Below are positions 1 to 13,200 of a DNA stretch of 64,000 nt, one piece after another. The DNA comes from WGAL01 sp964570865 (lineage in GTDB: Bacteria; Bacteroidota; Ignavibacteria; Ignavibacteriales; Melioribacteraceae): assembly GCA_964570865.1 (NCBI GenBank), contig CAZMZM010000006.1:1-64000 (forward strand), read 5' to 3'. A model generated the notes under the pieces. The model was given only the letters and a program-made list of their open reading frames with translations, had not been told where the DNA came from and searched no databases. The number at the start of each line of letters is the position of its first letter. The first letter of the stretch is position 1. Both the position numbers and the translations under genes were made by a program.

Positions 1-100
1 AATTAAAAAAACATGAGCTCCACGAACGGTTTCATCAAATGATGGTTCAAATTCAAAAACAGTACGCTTAGTAGCAACTATTAACAAAACTGGAACAAGT

Positions 101-313
101 ATGCCAACTATTATTTATTCAAATAAGAGTGGTGGTTCTTCGCAATTACAATCTAAAACGTTAGATAAAAGTATTAAGGCTAATAGTGGTGCAAATATTT
201 CTTTAAGTGCTTATTGTACAGCAGAAGTACCACGTAATGGTTATGGTCAAGATGTAAAGACAGCCTCATCTTCTGTTAATGTTTCTGCATCCTGTAGTGC
301 TATTGTTCCATAA
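101..313 (+). CDS. possible small Ser/Asn-rich protein or gene fragment
   Basis: A 70-codon plus-strand frame rich in Ser, Asn, Lys and Ala, with two Cys. I do not recognise a family. The reading frame is open from position 17, directly after a TGA at 14-16, and the 28 codons before the ATG have the same Ser/Thr/Asn-rich composition, so this may be the tail of a longer gene broken or cut at the window edge. A weak GGA lies about 9 bases before the ATG. It converges on the lipoprotein gene. The opposite strand gives nothing better. It could equally be non-coding AT-rich sequence. Confidence 0.3.
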   Translation: MPTIIYSNKSGGSSQLQSKTLDKSIKANSGANISLSAYCTAEVPRNGYGQDVKTASSSVNVSASCSAIVP

Positions 314-379
314 TTTTAATAGATACACAATGAGTACTGTATATTCATTTATAAAAAAGGTACTGTAAAAGTAGAACAA

Positions 380-1246
380 TTATTTTCCGTTAATAATCAC
401 GCTTCCGTCTTTCGGCGGATTTCCGCTGAATATTCTTCCGTCCTCTGTGTGGAACTCGACAATTGTATATTGCAGTTTTGAAACGCCTGCGGCTTTAGCT
501 TTAAATTGCATTGTAAGCATACTGCCGGAACCGCTTATACTTCGGCGAGGTAATGTGTAAAGTGTTGCAAGCACGGCGCTGTTAATATCGATCTTTCCGG
601 TAGCATTAATGCCTGCTAAAATCGTAGAATCGGAGAAATTAGGAACGGTAATTAGCTCAAATCCGCTTCTGCTTACAAAATCTCCTTTTGTGATTCCTTC
701 AAGTGCAAGATATGTAGTATCGAAAGCAATTACTGTGTGAAGCGCAACCAAACTGTCCACACCTTCGAGCCAAACACTTATCGAATCGGATTGCCCGACA
801 CTCATTATTGTTTCGGTTTTAAAGAACATCAGCGCCGGACCGCGAAAAGCATCAACCGAAAAAACTCTCGAAACCGTTAACTCTTGATCTGTGTGCTGTT
901 TTAATCTGCCGCTTACCTCAAACTTATATTTACCTTCGTCAAGATTCTCAAATGTAGTTTCGATGAGAGTTCCCCACTCCGACCAATCTTTATAAATTGT
1001 CGGAAAATTATCTTCATCCAAAGCCAGCATTCTGAATCTGTATTCAAAACCGTTATCGCTTCCTGACCAACCGAATGTAACATAGTTAACTGCCAAAACC
1101 TTATCCGGTGAAGGTCCTTCGGTAATCTGAAGGAACGGAGGCGGGTTATCAACAACAGCAGGTCCGTTGCAACTTTCCGTAAAAACCAGCATTAGCGCAG
1201 CGATAACCAAATATATAAAGCCATATTTATTTTTGATAAACTTCAT
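380..1246 (-). CDS. cohesin-domain lipoprotein
   Basis: Secreted 288-residue protein. It has an N-terminal hydrophobic helix (about residues 9-23) followed by Cys26 in the context TESC, a relaxed lipobox, so it is probably anchored in the outer membrane as a lipoprotein. Residues about 38-132 look like an FN3-like beta-sandwich (GW..SD.G.EYRFR, then ENLDEGKYKFEV). Residues about 138-286 match the cohesin fold: a SVGQSDSISVWL start, an AFDTTYLALEG strand and turn, and a SGSGSMLTMQFKAKAAG strand. It starts 10 bp after the stop of the giant gene and is the last gene of the run. Since the giant protein carries a dockerin, a natural inference is that this lipoprotein holds it to the surface. Family membership is fairly safe; the partner is inferred. 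Confidence 0.8.
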   Translation of the reverse strand: MKFIKNKYGFIYLVIAALMLVFTESCNGPAVVDNPPPFLQITEGPSPDKVLAVNYVTFGWSGSDNGFEYRFRMLALDEDNFPTIYKDWSEWGTLIETTFENLDEGKYKFEVSGRLKQHTDQELTVSRVFSVDAFRGPALMFFKTETIMSVGQSDSISVWLEGVDSLVALHTVIAFDTTYLALEGITKGDFVSRSGFELITVPNFSDSTILAGINATGKIDINSAVLATLYTLPRRSISGSGSMLTMQFKAKAAGVSKLQYTIVEFHTEDGRIFSGNPPKDGSVIINGK

Positions 1247-1256
1247 TGTTGAAAAC

Positions 1257-4200
1257 CTATTTTAAGATAACCATTTTTTTAGTCGATATATATTTACCGG
1301 CAACTATCCGATAGAAATAAACTCCGCTTGCAAGTGTTGAATTCTGGTTATAAGAGCTGAACTTGGTTTTGTAAGCTCCGGCATCCAGCACTTTATTTAC
1401 AAGCGTGGCAACTTCTTGTCCGAGTATATTATAAACTTTAAGTAAAACTTTTACTTTCGCAGGCACATCAAACTCAATTGTAGTAACCGGATTAAACGGG
1501 TTGGGATAATTTTGATATAGTGCAAACTTGTTCGGAACTTCCTGCAAAGTATAAACTTTTGCTCCGTTTACCGCAGCATTAAATTTCTTATCATATCCGA
1601 GATACTTAATCAAAATAGAATCTTTCGGATTATTCCTATTTAAATCCGCTGTGATGTTCGAAACAATGGAATACTTACTTCCTATTCTTCCGCTTAAGCT
1701 GGCAAAGTCAACGCGGATAATTCCTTTAACGCTATCTTCGTAAGCAAGCACAATATTATCCATACTTTCCGTTTCGGGATTAAATTTAAGCGAATCGAAC
1801 TTAAATACTTCAGGATTGAAAGCAATTTCAGCCGAAAGCGCAGTTAAATTTTCCGAACCGAGATCAAAATCGAATGTAAACTTGTTTTCACCTTTTTTGA
1901 ACTTAATCAACTCTCTCGAATCCGCGTCTGCAAAATTAATTGCCGTCTTCTTCGGCAAGCCACGGTTTTGAGCGTAATAATTCCACATATCACGGAAGAC
2001 AAGCAAATCGTTAATATTCAAATTATCATCCGGAGTAACCGTAACGATTGGAGTTGAACCTGAATACGGGTACATATCAGCGCCGGAAGATGAGTCGGGT
2101 GTATCCCACGAATAGACGTAGGCGGCTAAATCAGCACCGTTTATCAGTCCGTCGTTGTTAAAATCAGCCAAAGGCATACTTTTATTCGTCTTCAAGTATT
2201 CAGTGTAATTACCGAATGAATCTGAGACCTTAAGTTTGTAGTGATAATTAGTTGAAGTCTGAATGTTCTGCAAAACTGCCTGTGTGCCATACGATTCCGC
2301 ACTTGGCAAAGTATCGAAAATATTTGAATCGGAAACCCACAGTTCGTACTTAATCGGTTTACTCGTATCGCTTGCCGTGCTCCAATTGGCAATAGCTTTA
2401 CTCCAACCATATTCAAACGGATTTTGACTGACAACAATTGATGAAGGATCAAACTGAGGTGCTTTATTATCTAAAACAATAGTATCGGCGCTTACCTTGT
2501 AATCCACACGATAAGTGGAATGGAAGTTAGCATTAAATACGACAGGTCCCTCAAAATTATCAAGCTGTCCTTTTGAATTCCATTTAATAGTATCTACAAG
2601 CGGACCAACAAGATTTTGATATGAGCCTTGCAGATAAGAAAATCCGTCGTTCTCGCTGCCGCCGATTGTTTTAAAAGTAAAACTGGTTAAATCAACGGTT
2701 TCATTTGCGTTCGGCAAACTATAGAGGAGTTTAACAATTCCGGATTGTGAATTGCCAATAGGTGTAAGTGTGGGATATACTCCAATCAAGAAAGTAGTAT
2801 CGCTCTTATCCGAAACATCTACCGTGTAAATATCGGTGATTTTTATTCTAGCATCAGCTGTTGGAGTGTTTGGAACATTCCAATTATACGAACCGGAATT
2901 TGCATCGGTAATTGCAACAAGAACAGGGAAACTAGTCCCGCCGTCTGTTGAGAGAAGAATTCTTACGCTGTCTAAATAGCTGCTTGTCCAAGTGATATTA
3001 TATGTTGAATTGGCATTCACAGCTTCATAATTATTAGGATTGGTAACCCTAATTGAAACAATTGAGAAATTTGTATCGCTAATATCAAAGACATTCGGAT
3101 AGTCGAAATCCTGCAATTTTATTCTAGCCTGATCGGTTGGTACATTAGGGACAGTCCAAATAAACTTTCCGCTGTCGCCGGGTGCAGCTCCTGCAAAGTT
3201 CCAAGTGTTTCCGTCGTTTACAGAATAAGAGATTCCAATATTATTAATATATTGGCTTTCCCACTTTATTTCGTATTGCTTTCCAACTTGAAGTTTCTCT
3301 AAATCACCTCCATTTGGAGTAGTCAGCTGAATATGCGAAATAACAAACGACGAATCGCTGATATCAAAAATCGAATGATTATTTGCATCTTCAACTTTCA
3401 TCCGTGCGGAGGGGGTAGCCTGTGTACTTATTAACCAATAATAAGTTCCGGATGAAGCGTCAATATTATTTGCAATAGGAGTCCAAACATCTGAACCACT
3501 TTGTAATTCTACGTAAAGATTAACATTTTGAATTGTTGAATTACTTGAAGCCCATTCAATCGTGTATGATGTACCAATCTGTTCCCCTTCACCTCCGTTC
3601 GGTTTTTTCATCTTGATATAGCTTACCGTAAAATTGGAGTTGGATGTGTCCGCTATATTCGGATAATCCGTATCAACTATTCTTAACAGATAATTCGGAG
3701 ATGCTAAGTTAATATCGTCGGGAATTGACCACGTATATTTAGCGCTATCAGCAACAACAGGAGCAGTATTAATATTAGTCCAATTCAAAGAATCGGTTGA
3801 ATATTGCAAATTAATAAAATTAATAAATGAACTACTCCACGTTATTTCTTGGTCTTTTCCTGTTTGATAAACTCCCCCGCCATTCATATTTACAATTTTT
3901 AAGTTACTGATGAAAAACGGAGCATTGGAAACATCAAAAAGCAACGGGTTATTTACATCATTAATTTTAACAAAACACGAATCGGAAACGTCATCAGGAA
4001 TTGTCCAATCGTAATATGTTGAATCGGCAGGATAATTTAGCGCAATGCTTTTCCAAACGCCATCTTTTGTTTTGTAATAAAGGCTGACCTTTGCAATATT
4101 ATCAGTTCTTGTCCAAGATAATTTTTTAACCGAGCCAACCAATACCTTCTCCGGAGAATTGAAAACTGTCAACTCCAAACCGCCGATCGAGAAAAAGTTG

Positions 4201-7200
4201 TCGCTGGTATCGGTCAAAGTTACATTTGTTGCATCCGTAATTTTTACCAGCGCAGAATCGGTCGATATTCCCGAACCGATGTTCCAACTAAATGAACTAT
4301 CTGCTGAACTCGCCGAAGATGCCAACCTACCCCAATGCGTTCCTCCATCCAAAGAATAATCAATATTTATATATGGAATAGTTGCAGCAGTTACATTCCA
4401 CGTAATTGTATATGGAGCACCGGCTTGAATAAATTCATTTCCGTTTGGAGTAAGTAGTTGAATTTTGCTGATTTTAATCGAACCACTCTCATCACTGATT
4501 AAATCATTTGATTCGGCATCTCTAACCACAATTTTTGCATGAGAAGATTCGATGGAAGGAAGCGTCCAAACATAAGTTGAGTCCAAAGCGTTAATGTTGG
4601 CATCTATCAAAACAAGATTTGAATCGGCTGTATTCCCATTTAAAGTATAAAGTAAATTTACTTTATGAACCGAAGATGAGGCATCCCAAGCTATTGTATC
4701 TTTTCTTGTGGCAATCCAATGTGCTCCGACAGAAGGCGAAGTTACTTTGACCCAACCAACGCTAAACGGAGATACGCTAGTAACAACCTGAGTACTATCA
4801 ACAGTATTTCTCAATCTGATTAAAGCTTGCTCCGTTGAAATCTGCGGCGGTACATTCCAACCCCAAAGGGAATCATCTCCGATAGCTGCAGAAGTTAAAG
4901 TATCCCAACTTGCTCCGTTATTATAAGAAACTTCAATCTGAAGGTTTGTGATAAAAGCACTTGCCCATTTAATATTGTACTGAGAGCCTGCCTCTAATTT
5001 TTCACCTCCGTTTGGCGCAATTAATGATAACTGTGAAGTGAAAATAGTAAAATTATCAGTTGTATCTGCAACTGTGTTTATATTAGGGTTATAACCTCTG
5101 ATTAAACAACTGTTTGTGTTAACATCTGCAGGTAAGTGCCAAGTAAGTGAATCCCGATTAGCGGCGATATTGTTTTTTACTGTTCTCCAAGTCTGCCCGG
5201 CATTTAGTGAATACTCTACATTAATGTTTCCTAAAAAGTCTCCCGAGTTCCACTCAATCAAGTGAGTTGAACCGGAGTTCCAATTAGTAGAACTATTTGG
5301 GGATGTGAATTCCAAAACAGATGTTGTAAAGAAATTATCCGATGAATCAATAATTGAATAATTTGAGCGTACATCACTAATTCGGATAAACATTGAATCA
5401 CTAACTAAACCAGAAGGGAGTGTCAACTGAGATGCGCCGGTTTTAGCGGAATCAATTTCCGAAAGCAAAATCAGATTTGTTTTAGCATTAATTACTTCAA
5501 CCAAAACCCGTTTGATTGAATTCCCGTTTGACCACGTAACAGGGAAACTTTTACCTGAAAGAAATACTTCCCCGCCATTCGGAGATAGAATTTTAACCCA
5601 TCCCGTAGTAAAAATCTTAGATACGGAATAGACTGTCGGATGTTGAACCGATTCAATCTTAATTTGAGTACTGTCCGAGCTTAAATTATTTGGAACATTC
5701 CACGAAAATGTTCCGGTTGATGCTATTAAGTTTGAGGCTCCTTGAATTGTATTCCAAATTGTACCGTTATCCAACGAATAATAAAGCTTTACATTCGAGA
5801 TATATGAACTCGCATTCCAAGTTATCGGCAAGGTTGTTCCGGCAGGTATATATTCACCGCCAACAGGATTAATCAGTTTTAATCGTGCAACAGTAAAGAC
5901 ATTTTTACTTGAGTCCGAAACTTCCGGGTTTTCCAGATCAGTAAGTTTAATTAAGCATTGGTCTGATTCCAAAGTATCCGGGACAGCCCAAAGTAATGAA
6001 TCATCGGAAGCGAGTGTGGCATTGCTGATAATGCTCCAAGTTGCTGCATTATCAATGCTAAGTTCAACCTTAAAATAATTGACAAGGGAGCTTGTCCAGC
6101 GAATAACGGTAGTATCTCCGGCTTGGAAAAATTCACCGCCGACAGGATATGTAAGAGTTGCAACCGATTGGAAAATTGAGAAGTATCCCGATTCGGATTT
6201 AATGTTTTGATTTATTTTATCGTAAACCCTTACTTTAACCGAATCGCTGATTGTATTTGGAATTAACCAATTGTAAGCCAACGATGAAGCTGCAGCATCG
6301 GAAATGTCAATCCAGCTAGCCCCTTTGTTCAGAGAATATTGTAAACTTACCGAATCAACTCCGCAATATTGCCATTTAATTTGGTGTGTAGTACCGACAC
6401 GCCAATTTTGTCCGGCTGCAGGTTCTACGAGAGAGAGTTGCTTAACGGTTATCGGCTTAGTAGTCGTATCTGCAATAGTTTGGTAAGCAAAATTAAAAGC
6501 GCGGATATAAATAGAATCTCCGCAAACGGAGTTATCCAAAATCCAGTAATAAGTCGAGTCGGACGCAGCAACCGGCGAAGTGTTAATCGTAAACCAATTT
6601 GTTCTGTCGGTAGTATATTCCATTTGAACCGAAGTAATGTCCGAACTGTTTATCCATGAAATTGCAACTGAATCCCCGGTTTGATATTCTCCGCCATTAA
6701 TAGGAGAAGTTAAATTGAACATACTTATTGAAAATGGATTTGAGATTTTCTTTATTGCCAAATTACTGTTCGCATCACTTATTCTGATATATCCTGAATC
6801 TGTTGGGATATTATTAACTAACCAATTATAACTGTTTGTTGTCGCCGGAACTGTTCCGAGTGTATTCCAACCGGTGCCGTCAGCGGAAAAATCGATACGA
6901 ATGTTCGTCATGTTGGAACTTGCACTCCAACTAATATTTTGCGGCTGATTAGCCTGCAGATGCTCACCTCCGATTGGAGAAAGAAGATTTATCCATCTGA
7001 CAAAAATATCCTGCGAACTGCTGTCGGCAATAAATGTATTTGTAGCATCTTCAATTTTAATTCTCAATGAATCAGTAGCAAAATTTGCAGGTACAGAATA
7101 AGTGTAACTTTTGTTTGACGCAGGATAATTAGCTTGAATCCGACTCCAGGAACTCCCGGAATTTGTTGAATAATAAATATTAACCAAAGAAATATTAGAT

Positions 7201-10200
7201 GTCAGATTCCAAGTAATATTATGATCTTTGCCCGATTGCCAATACTCACCGCCGATTGGAGACAAGAGAACTAACTGTGCGTTTGAAATTTTAAAGAAAT
7301 TAGATGTGTCGTTTACGTTTGCAAAATCAATATCCGAAATTTTAACCAATACGGAATCCGTATTAATTGAGTTTGGAATTGTCCATGAATATTTTTCGGT
7401 GGAAGCGGCAACCGAATCAGCCATCGGCACCCAAGTTGTTCCTTTATCAATAGAATAGTTAATTGATATTTTCCTTATGTCCGTTGAAGCTGTCCAAGTT
7501 ATTTCTTGCGTGGAACCGGCAATCCATACGGTAGAACCGGTCGGGACTGTTATTGCCAAGTTTGAAATTGTATTGGCAAAAGAAGTTTCATCGTATATTG
7601 ACGAAGGAGCAGAATAATCTTCTATTCTCAGATAAATTTGCTGTGAACTGACATCGGGAATTCTCCATAAATAAGAACCTTGCGAAGCATCAATATTCAT
7701 AGCTATTCCAGTCCATGTTCCCGTACCAATCTTATAAAATAGATTTACCTTATTTACGTTGGACGAGTTAATCCAAGTAAGAGTTTCCGTATCACCGGCT
7801 TGCCATTTAGTAGTTGTAAGCGGCGAAGTAAAGTTTACGGATGCAATTCTAAGATATGCGTCGCTTTCGTCTGAAATGGAATTATCTACGGTTGAAACAA
7901 CCCTGACTTTTACGCTATCGGAAGGTACGTTTGGAATAGTCCAATTATAACTGCCGTTTGAAGCCGTAACCGAAGCAACAATAGGCTGCCACCCTGCGGA
8001 AGGAGTGTAATAATCGAGTTTAACATTTGCAATATTATTACCACTGTTCCAAGTAATTGATTGAGTTGCCCCTACCAATAAATCCTCTCCGCCGTTAGGT
8101 GAAATTATGTTTAACATATTTATTGTAAAAACGGCGTCACTTCGGTCAACAATTGCGCCGGATGATAAGGCATTTGAAACCCTGATCAATGCGGTTGCGG
8201 ATGAAATAGTTGACGGAATATTCCAAGTATAAGATGATGCGGAATCGGTGAAAGAAACTACACTGTTCCAAGTAACTCCGTTATCGGTTGAATAGTCGAT
8301 ATTAAAAAGAGAATCTGCCGGAGTTGAGTTCCACGAGATTGTAACGGGTTGTCCGGCTTGTAAAATCTCTCCGCCGTTCGGATAATTAACAATAATTCGT
8401 CCGATAGTAAAATTGTTATCGTTAGCAGCATTTATCTCAGGATTGGAAGCATCGCTGATTCTGATTAAACCTTGTGAAGTCGAATATGTGCCCGGAATGT
8501 TCCATCCATAACTCCCATTCGTTGCTGTCTCGGAATTGGATAAAGTTTCCCAACTTGCACCGTTATCGGGAGAATATTCAATTTTAACATTTGTTATTTG
8601 CGATGCCGTCCAAGTAATATTGTAGAGATTTCCGTTCGTCCAGAATTCCGAACCGGCAGGAGAAACCAACTGCAAATCGGAAATTGTAAAAACACCCCCG
8701 GCAGAAACAAGAGAACTGTTATCGTCAAGAATCCTAACTTTAGCTTGTGATGAAGCCGTACCGGAAGGAATCAACCAAGAATAAGTTCCCAACGAAGCGG
8801 TAATATTAGCAGCGAATGAGTTCCACGTAGTTCCGTTATCTAACGAATACTCCAGCGAAACCGTTGATATATTTGAACTTGCCGTCCAAGTAACATTGTA
8901 TGATTTACCTATTTGCCACTGCTCGCCTCCGACAGGAGAAGTAATCTGAAACGAGTGAATCGAGAAATTATTGTTGCTGACATCATAATGTGTCGAATCC
9001 GAAGAATCGATTATTTTCATTAATGCTTGATTTGTGCTCACACTACTCGGGACCGTCCAAAGTAATGAATCAGCTGTCGCATTAAAATTGCTTACAATAT
9101 TCTCCCAATTTGTTCCGTTGTCGGAAGAAAAGTAAATATTGATTTGTGAAATATTTGATGAGGTCCATTTAATATAATGTTGTGAACCCGATTGATAGAC
9201 TTCTCCTCCGTTCGGCGAAACAATATTAAGATCTACAATAGTGAAAATATTACTTGTATAGTTAACCGAAGGATCGTCCAAGGAAGTAATCCGTACAAGC
9301 GAATTATTAGAAGCAATACCAGTAGGAATCAGCCAATTATAATTTTGTGAATTCGCATTTACGGAATTTACTATATTATTCCATGTTGTCCCGTTATCGG
9401 TTGAATATTCGAGTTGTACACTATTTACATTGATGCTGCTCCAAGTAATAGCATGCAAAGTGTTTGTTTGCCAAACCTCCCTGCCTACCGGTGAAGTTAG
9501 GACCAATCTTCCAATTGTAAAATTAGCATCACTTGAGTCCCTGATTGTGGAATTATCCAGATCAATAATTCTTACCAAAGCCGCAACAGTAGAAATTGTA
9601 TCGGGAACATTCCAAGAATATGAGCCGTTTGAAGCTGAAATAGGAGTTGAGATGTTAATCCAATTTGTTCCGTTATCAGTACTCAAATCAATCCGGATGT
9701 TATTTACCAATCCGCTATTCCAAGTGATAGTTTCGTTATTACCAACTTGCCAGTTCTCGTTTCCATTCGGAGAAGTAACCGTTAAATATTTAATTGTAAA
9801 AAGTGGAGTATCAAATAAAATAGTCGGGTCAGATGAAGATGAAATACGGACTATTGTTTGAGCCGAAGAAATATTTTGAGGCAAAGTCCAATTATACTTT
9901 CCTATTGAAGCGGCAATACCGGAAATAATATTCTTCCAAGTTGAACCGTTATCCGTACTATATTGAATATCAATCGATTGTAGATTTTCACTGTTCCAAT
10001 CAATTTCGTGCACTGTGCCTGATTGCCATTCTGTTGAGGAAGTAATATTAGTTACCGACAAATCACTAATCTTAAAAGGTGAAGTCAATGAATCGGTGAT
10101 ACCGCTGTTTTGGTCACTACTAAGTAATACCAAAACACTGTCCGAAGTTAAGTTTGGAACACTCCATAAGTAACTTCCGTCAGACATATTAACACCCGAA

Positions 10201-13200
10201 ACAATTGTATTCCAAGTTTGACCTAAATTTGTCGAATAGAAAATTGAAATTGTATTAATCAAAGAACTCCCCGACCATGTAATGTTATGAGCAGAACGTG
10301 CCTGCCAATTGGTTGCATTAGTAGGTGAAGTTAAACTTAGATTGACCAATGTGAATGCTTGGGAAATATCATAAATCGCATCTGTTGAAGAAAAATTAGA
10401 GTTAACGTGAGATACTCTAATCCGTGCAGTTGAAGTTGACATATTATTCGGGATCGTCCAGAATACGGAAGAATCGGAAGCAGTTACATTTGTGCTAATT
10501 GTATTCCATGAAGTCCCGTTATTCGTTGAATATTCAACATTAACTTGAGAAATACTTGAGGAAGCCGCCCAATTAATTTTGTAGGTTTTACCTGACTGCC
10601 AAACCGTTGATGAGATAGGCATTTCAATTGAAACAGCACCAATTGTAAAGTTCTCCGAACTATCAATAGCGGCATTATTATCAACATCAAAAATTCTTAT
10701 TTTTGCTTTATCAGTAGATAAAGAATCCGGGATAGTCCAATTATAACTTCCGGTTGAAGCCGGAGTTGAGGCCGTTACCGCATTCCATGTAGTTCCTTCG
10801 TCAGTTGAATAATCGATTCCAAGGTTTACAATATTGGAACTATTCCATGTAATTGTGTATGAATCTCCAGCAATCCAAAGAGATGAAGATGTCGGATAAG
10901 TTAGGCTTAAATTATTAATTGTAAATGTTTGTGATGTTTCTGTAATTTCCGATCCGGTTCTAACATCAGTTAACCTAATCTTTGCGTTTGCAGTTGAATT
11001 ATTAGGAACGTTATAGTAATAAACACCGGAGCCTGCACCATATGAGGGTGAAATCTGAGACCAGGTTGTACCTCCGTTAAATGAAATTTCTATTTTCAGA
11101 GATTGAACTCCGGCTGAACTCCATTTGATTGGCTGAACCGAACCTGTTTGCCATACAGTAGATGAAATAGGTTCCGTGATTGAAATATCACCTACTACAA
11201 ATAAATTATCGCTTGAATCTTTTATTCCGGGATGAGACGAATCTGTAAATTTCACAAGCATTGAGTCGGAAAATAAAGAAGACGGGATACTCCAACTATA
11301 ACTTCCTCCTGAGGCAGAAATGCCTGTTGTAATTGATGTCCAACTCTGTCCGGAATTTGTAGAATAATCGATATCCAACTTTGAAATACCGCCGGAATTC
11401 CAAGTAATGGATTTCACAGTTCCGGAATTCCAAGCCTCGCTTCCGTTAGGAGATGAGACTGTAAGATAAAATACATTAGCCGTTGCATCGCTAATATCGT
11501 GAACCGTGTTAAAATCGTTGTCAATAATTCTAATCAAAAAAGTAGTTGTTGATAATGAGTTGGGTATTGTCCAATTATATTGTCCCAAAGATGCCTGAAC
11601 ATTGTTGGTAATTGTTTGCCAAGTAACTCCGTTATCATCAGAATACTGAATTGTGGCATTATCAACATTATACGATTGCCATAATATCGGCAGTACATCC
11701 CCGGCTTGTAGAAACTCACCACCGTTCGGATAAGTGATTGTAATATTAGCAATAGAAAAAGTACCGTCACTTTCATCATTAATAGTTGAATCAGTACTAT
11801 TTTCAATACGAACCATCGCTCTGCTTGTTACGCTGTCGGGAACTGTCCAATCAAATCTTTCTGCTGTTGCATCTACATTTTGTTGAATTAAATTCCAAGT
11901 TGTTCCGCTATTAATTGAATAGTACAATTTTACATTGGCAATTGTTGCAATATTTTGCCAAGTAATTGTCTTTACGGAATCAACCTGCCATTTCTCTCCA
12001 CCGTTTGGCGAAGTAAGCAAAATTGAACCGATTGAAAAATAATTATTGCTGGCATCCAACACAGAGGAATTAGTTTCATCCACTATACGTACTAATGCTC
12101 TATTAGTTGGTGCATTGGGAATTGTCCATGTATATTGCTTATCCGAAGCGGTAATATTAGACGCAATCGGGTTCCAAGAAGTACCTGAATTAGTTGAATA
12201 TTCGAGACGAACTGTAGCAAGAGAACTATATGCGAGCCATCTTATTATTGCGTTATCATTAACAATATAGTTTTCTCCTCCGTTAGGAGAAACCATATAG
12301 AGTAAATTTATTGTAAATACTGAAGCTGAGGTGTCGGCAATCTCAATTGACGGGTTGTCGGCATCACTTAATCGAAGCAATGTATTGGTTGAGGGAGTAT
12401 TCGGTATTGTCCAATCATATGATTGAGGTAACGCCGGAGTTGAAGCTACAACTGTTTGCCATATTGCGCCGTTATCCGTGGAATATTCAATCTTCAAATT
12501 AGCAATTTGTCTGCTGGTCCAAGTTACTGTCGCAACACTGTCAACCAGAAAATAATTGCTTCCGTTTGGACTTCCAAGTTGAAGTAACTCAATCTTAAAA
12601 TCATTATCAGAATCATCGTAAATATCCGTAAACGAATGATAAAGTACCCTGACAAAAGCATTTGCTGCATGAATTTGCCCAACCATCCATGAATAACTTC
12701 CGGTAGCTGCAGTATTATTTACTATCGGGGACCAACTTGTTCCGTTGTCAGTTGAAAGTTCAATATCAACGGAATTAATATTAGAAGAATAATCGTAAGT
12801 GATATTATATGTTTTTCCTGCTTGTAATATCGTCCTTCCGTTAGGATATGTTACAGAAATATTTCCTATAGCAAAGTAAGAACCTGAAAGATCAAAATTA
12901 CTCGAATTACTTAAATCGGAAATTCTGATTAATCCGGAATTAGTATAAGATGTAGGAATTGTCCAAGAATAAGTACCCAACGTTGCATCAACTCCGGAAG
13001 CAATTGTTGTCCAGCTTCCTCCACCATCAGTTGAAAACTCAATCAAAAGTTGAGTAACTCTATCTGAGTTCCAAGTAATATTTGTAGTCTGATTGGGTGA
13101 AAATCCTTCTCCACCGTTAGGTGATGTTATTTGTAAAATTCCTATTGAAAAATCATTATCCGAAGCATCAAGAATGTTTGCTGTAGTTGCGTCACTTATC

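Noticed and set aside
334..367. GTACTGTA direct repeats as a terminator or attachment site
   Set aside because: Direct, not inverted; no integrase, no stem and no T-run in the right place.
380..2165. Full cellulosome locus
   Set aside because: No glycoside hydrolase or carbohydrate-binding module is seen; only the cohesin-dockerin domains are shared.
9430..9861. 143-codon plus-strand frame inside the giant gene
   Set aside because: Antisense shadow of the repeat array, which has strong domain support on the other strand.
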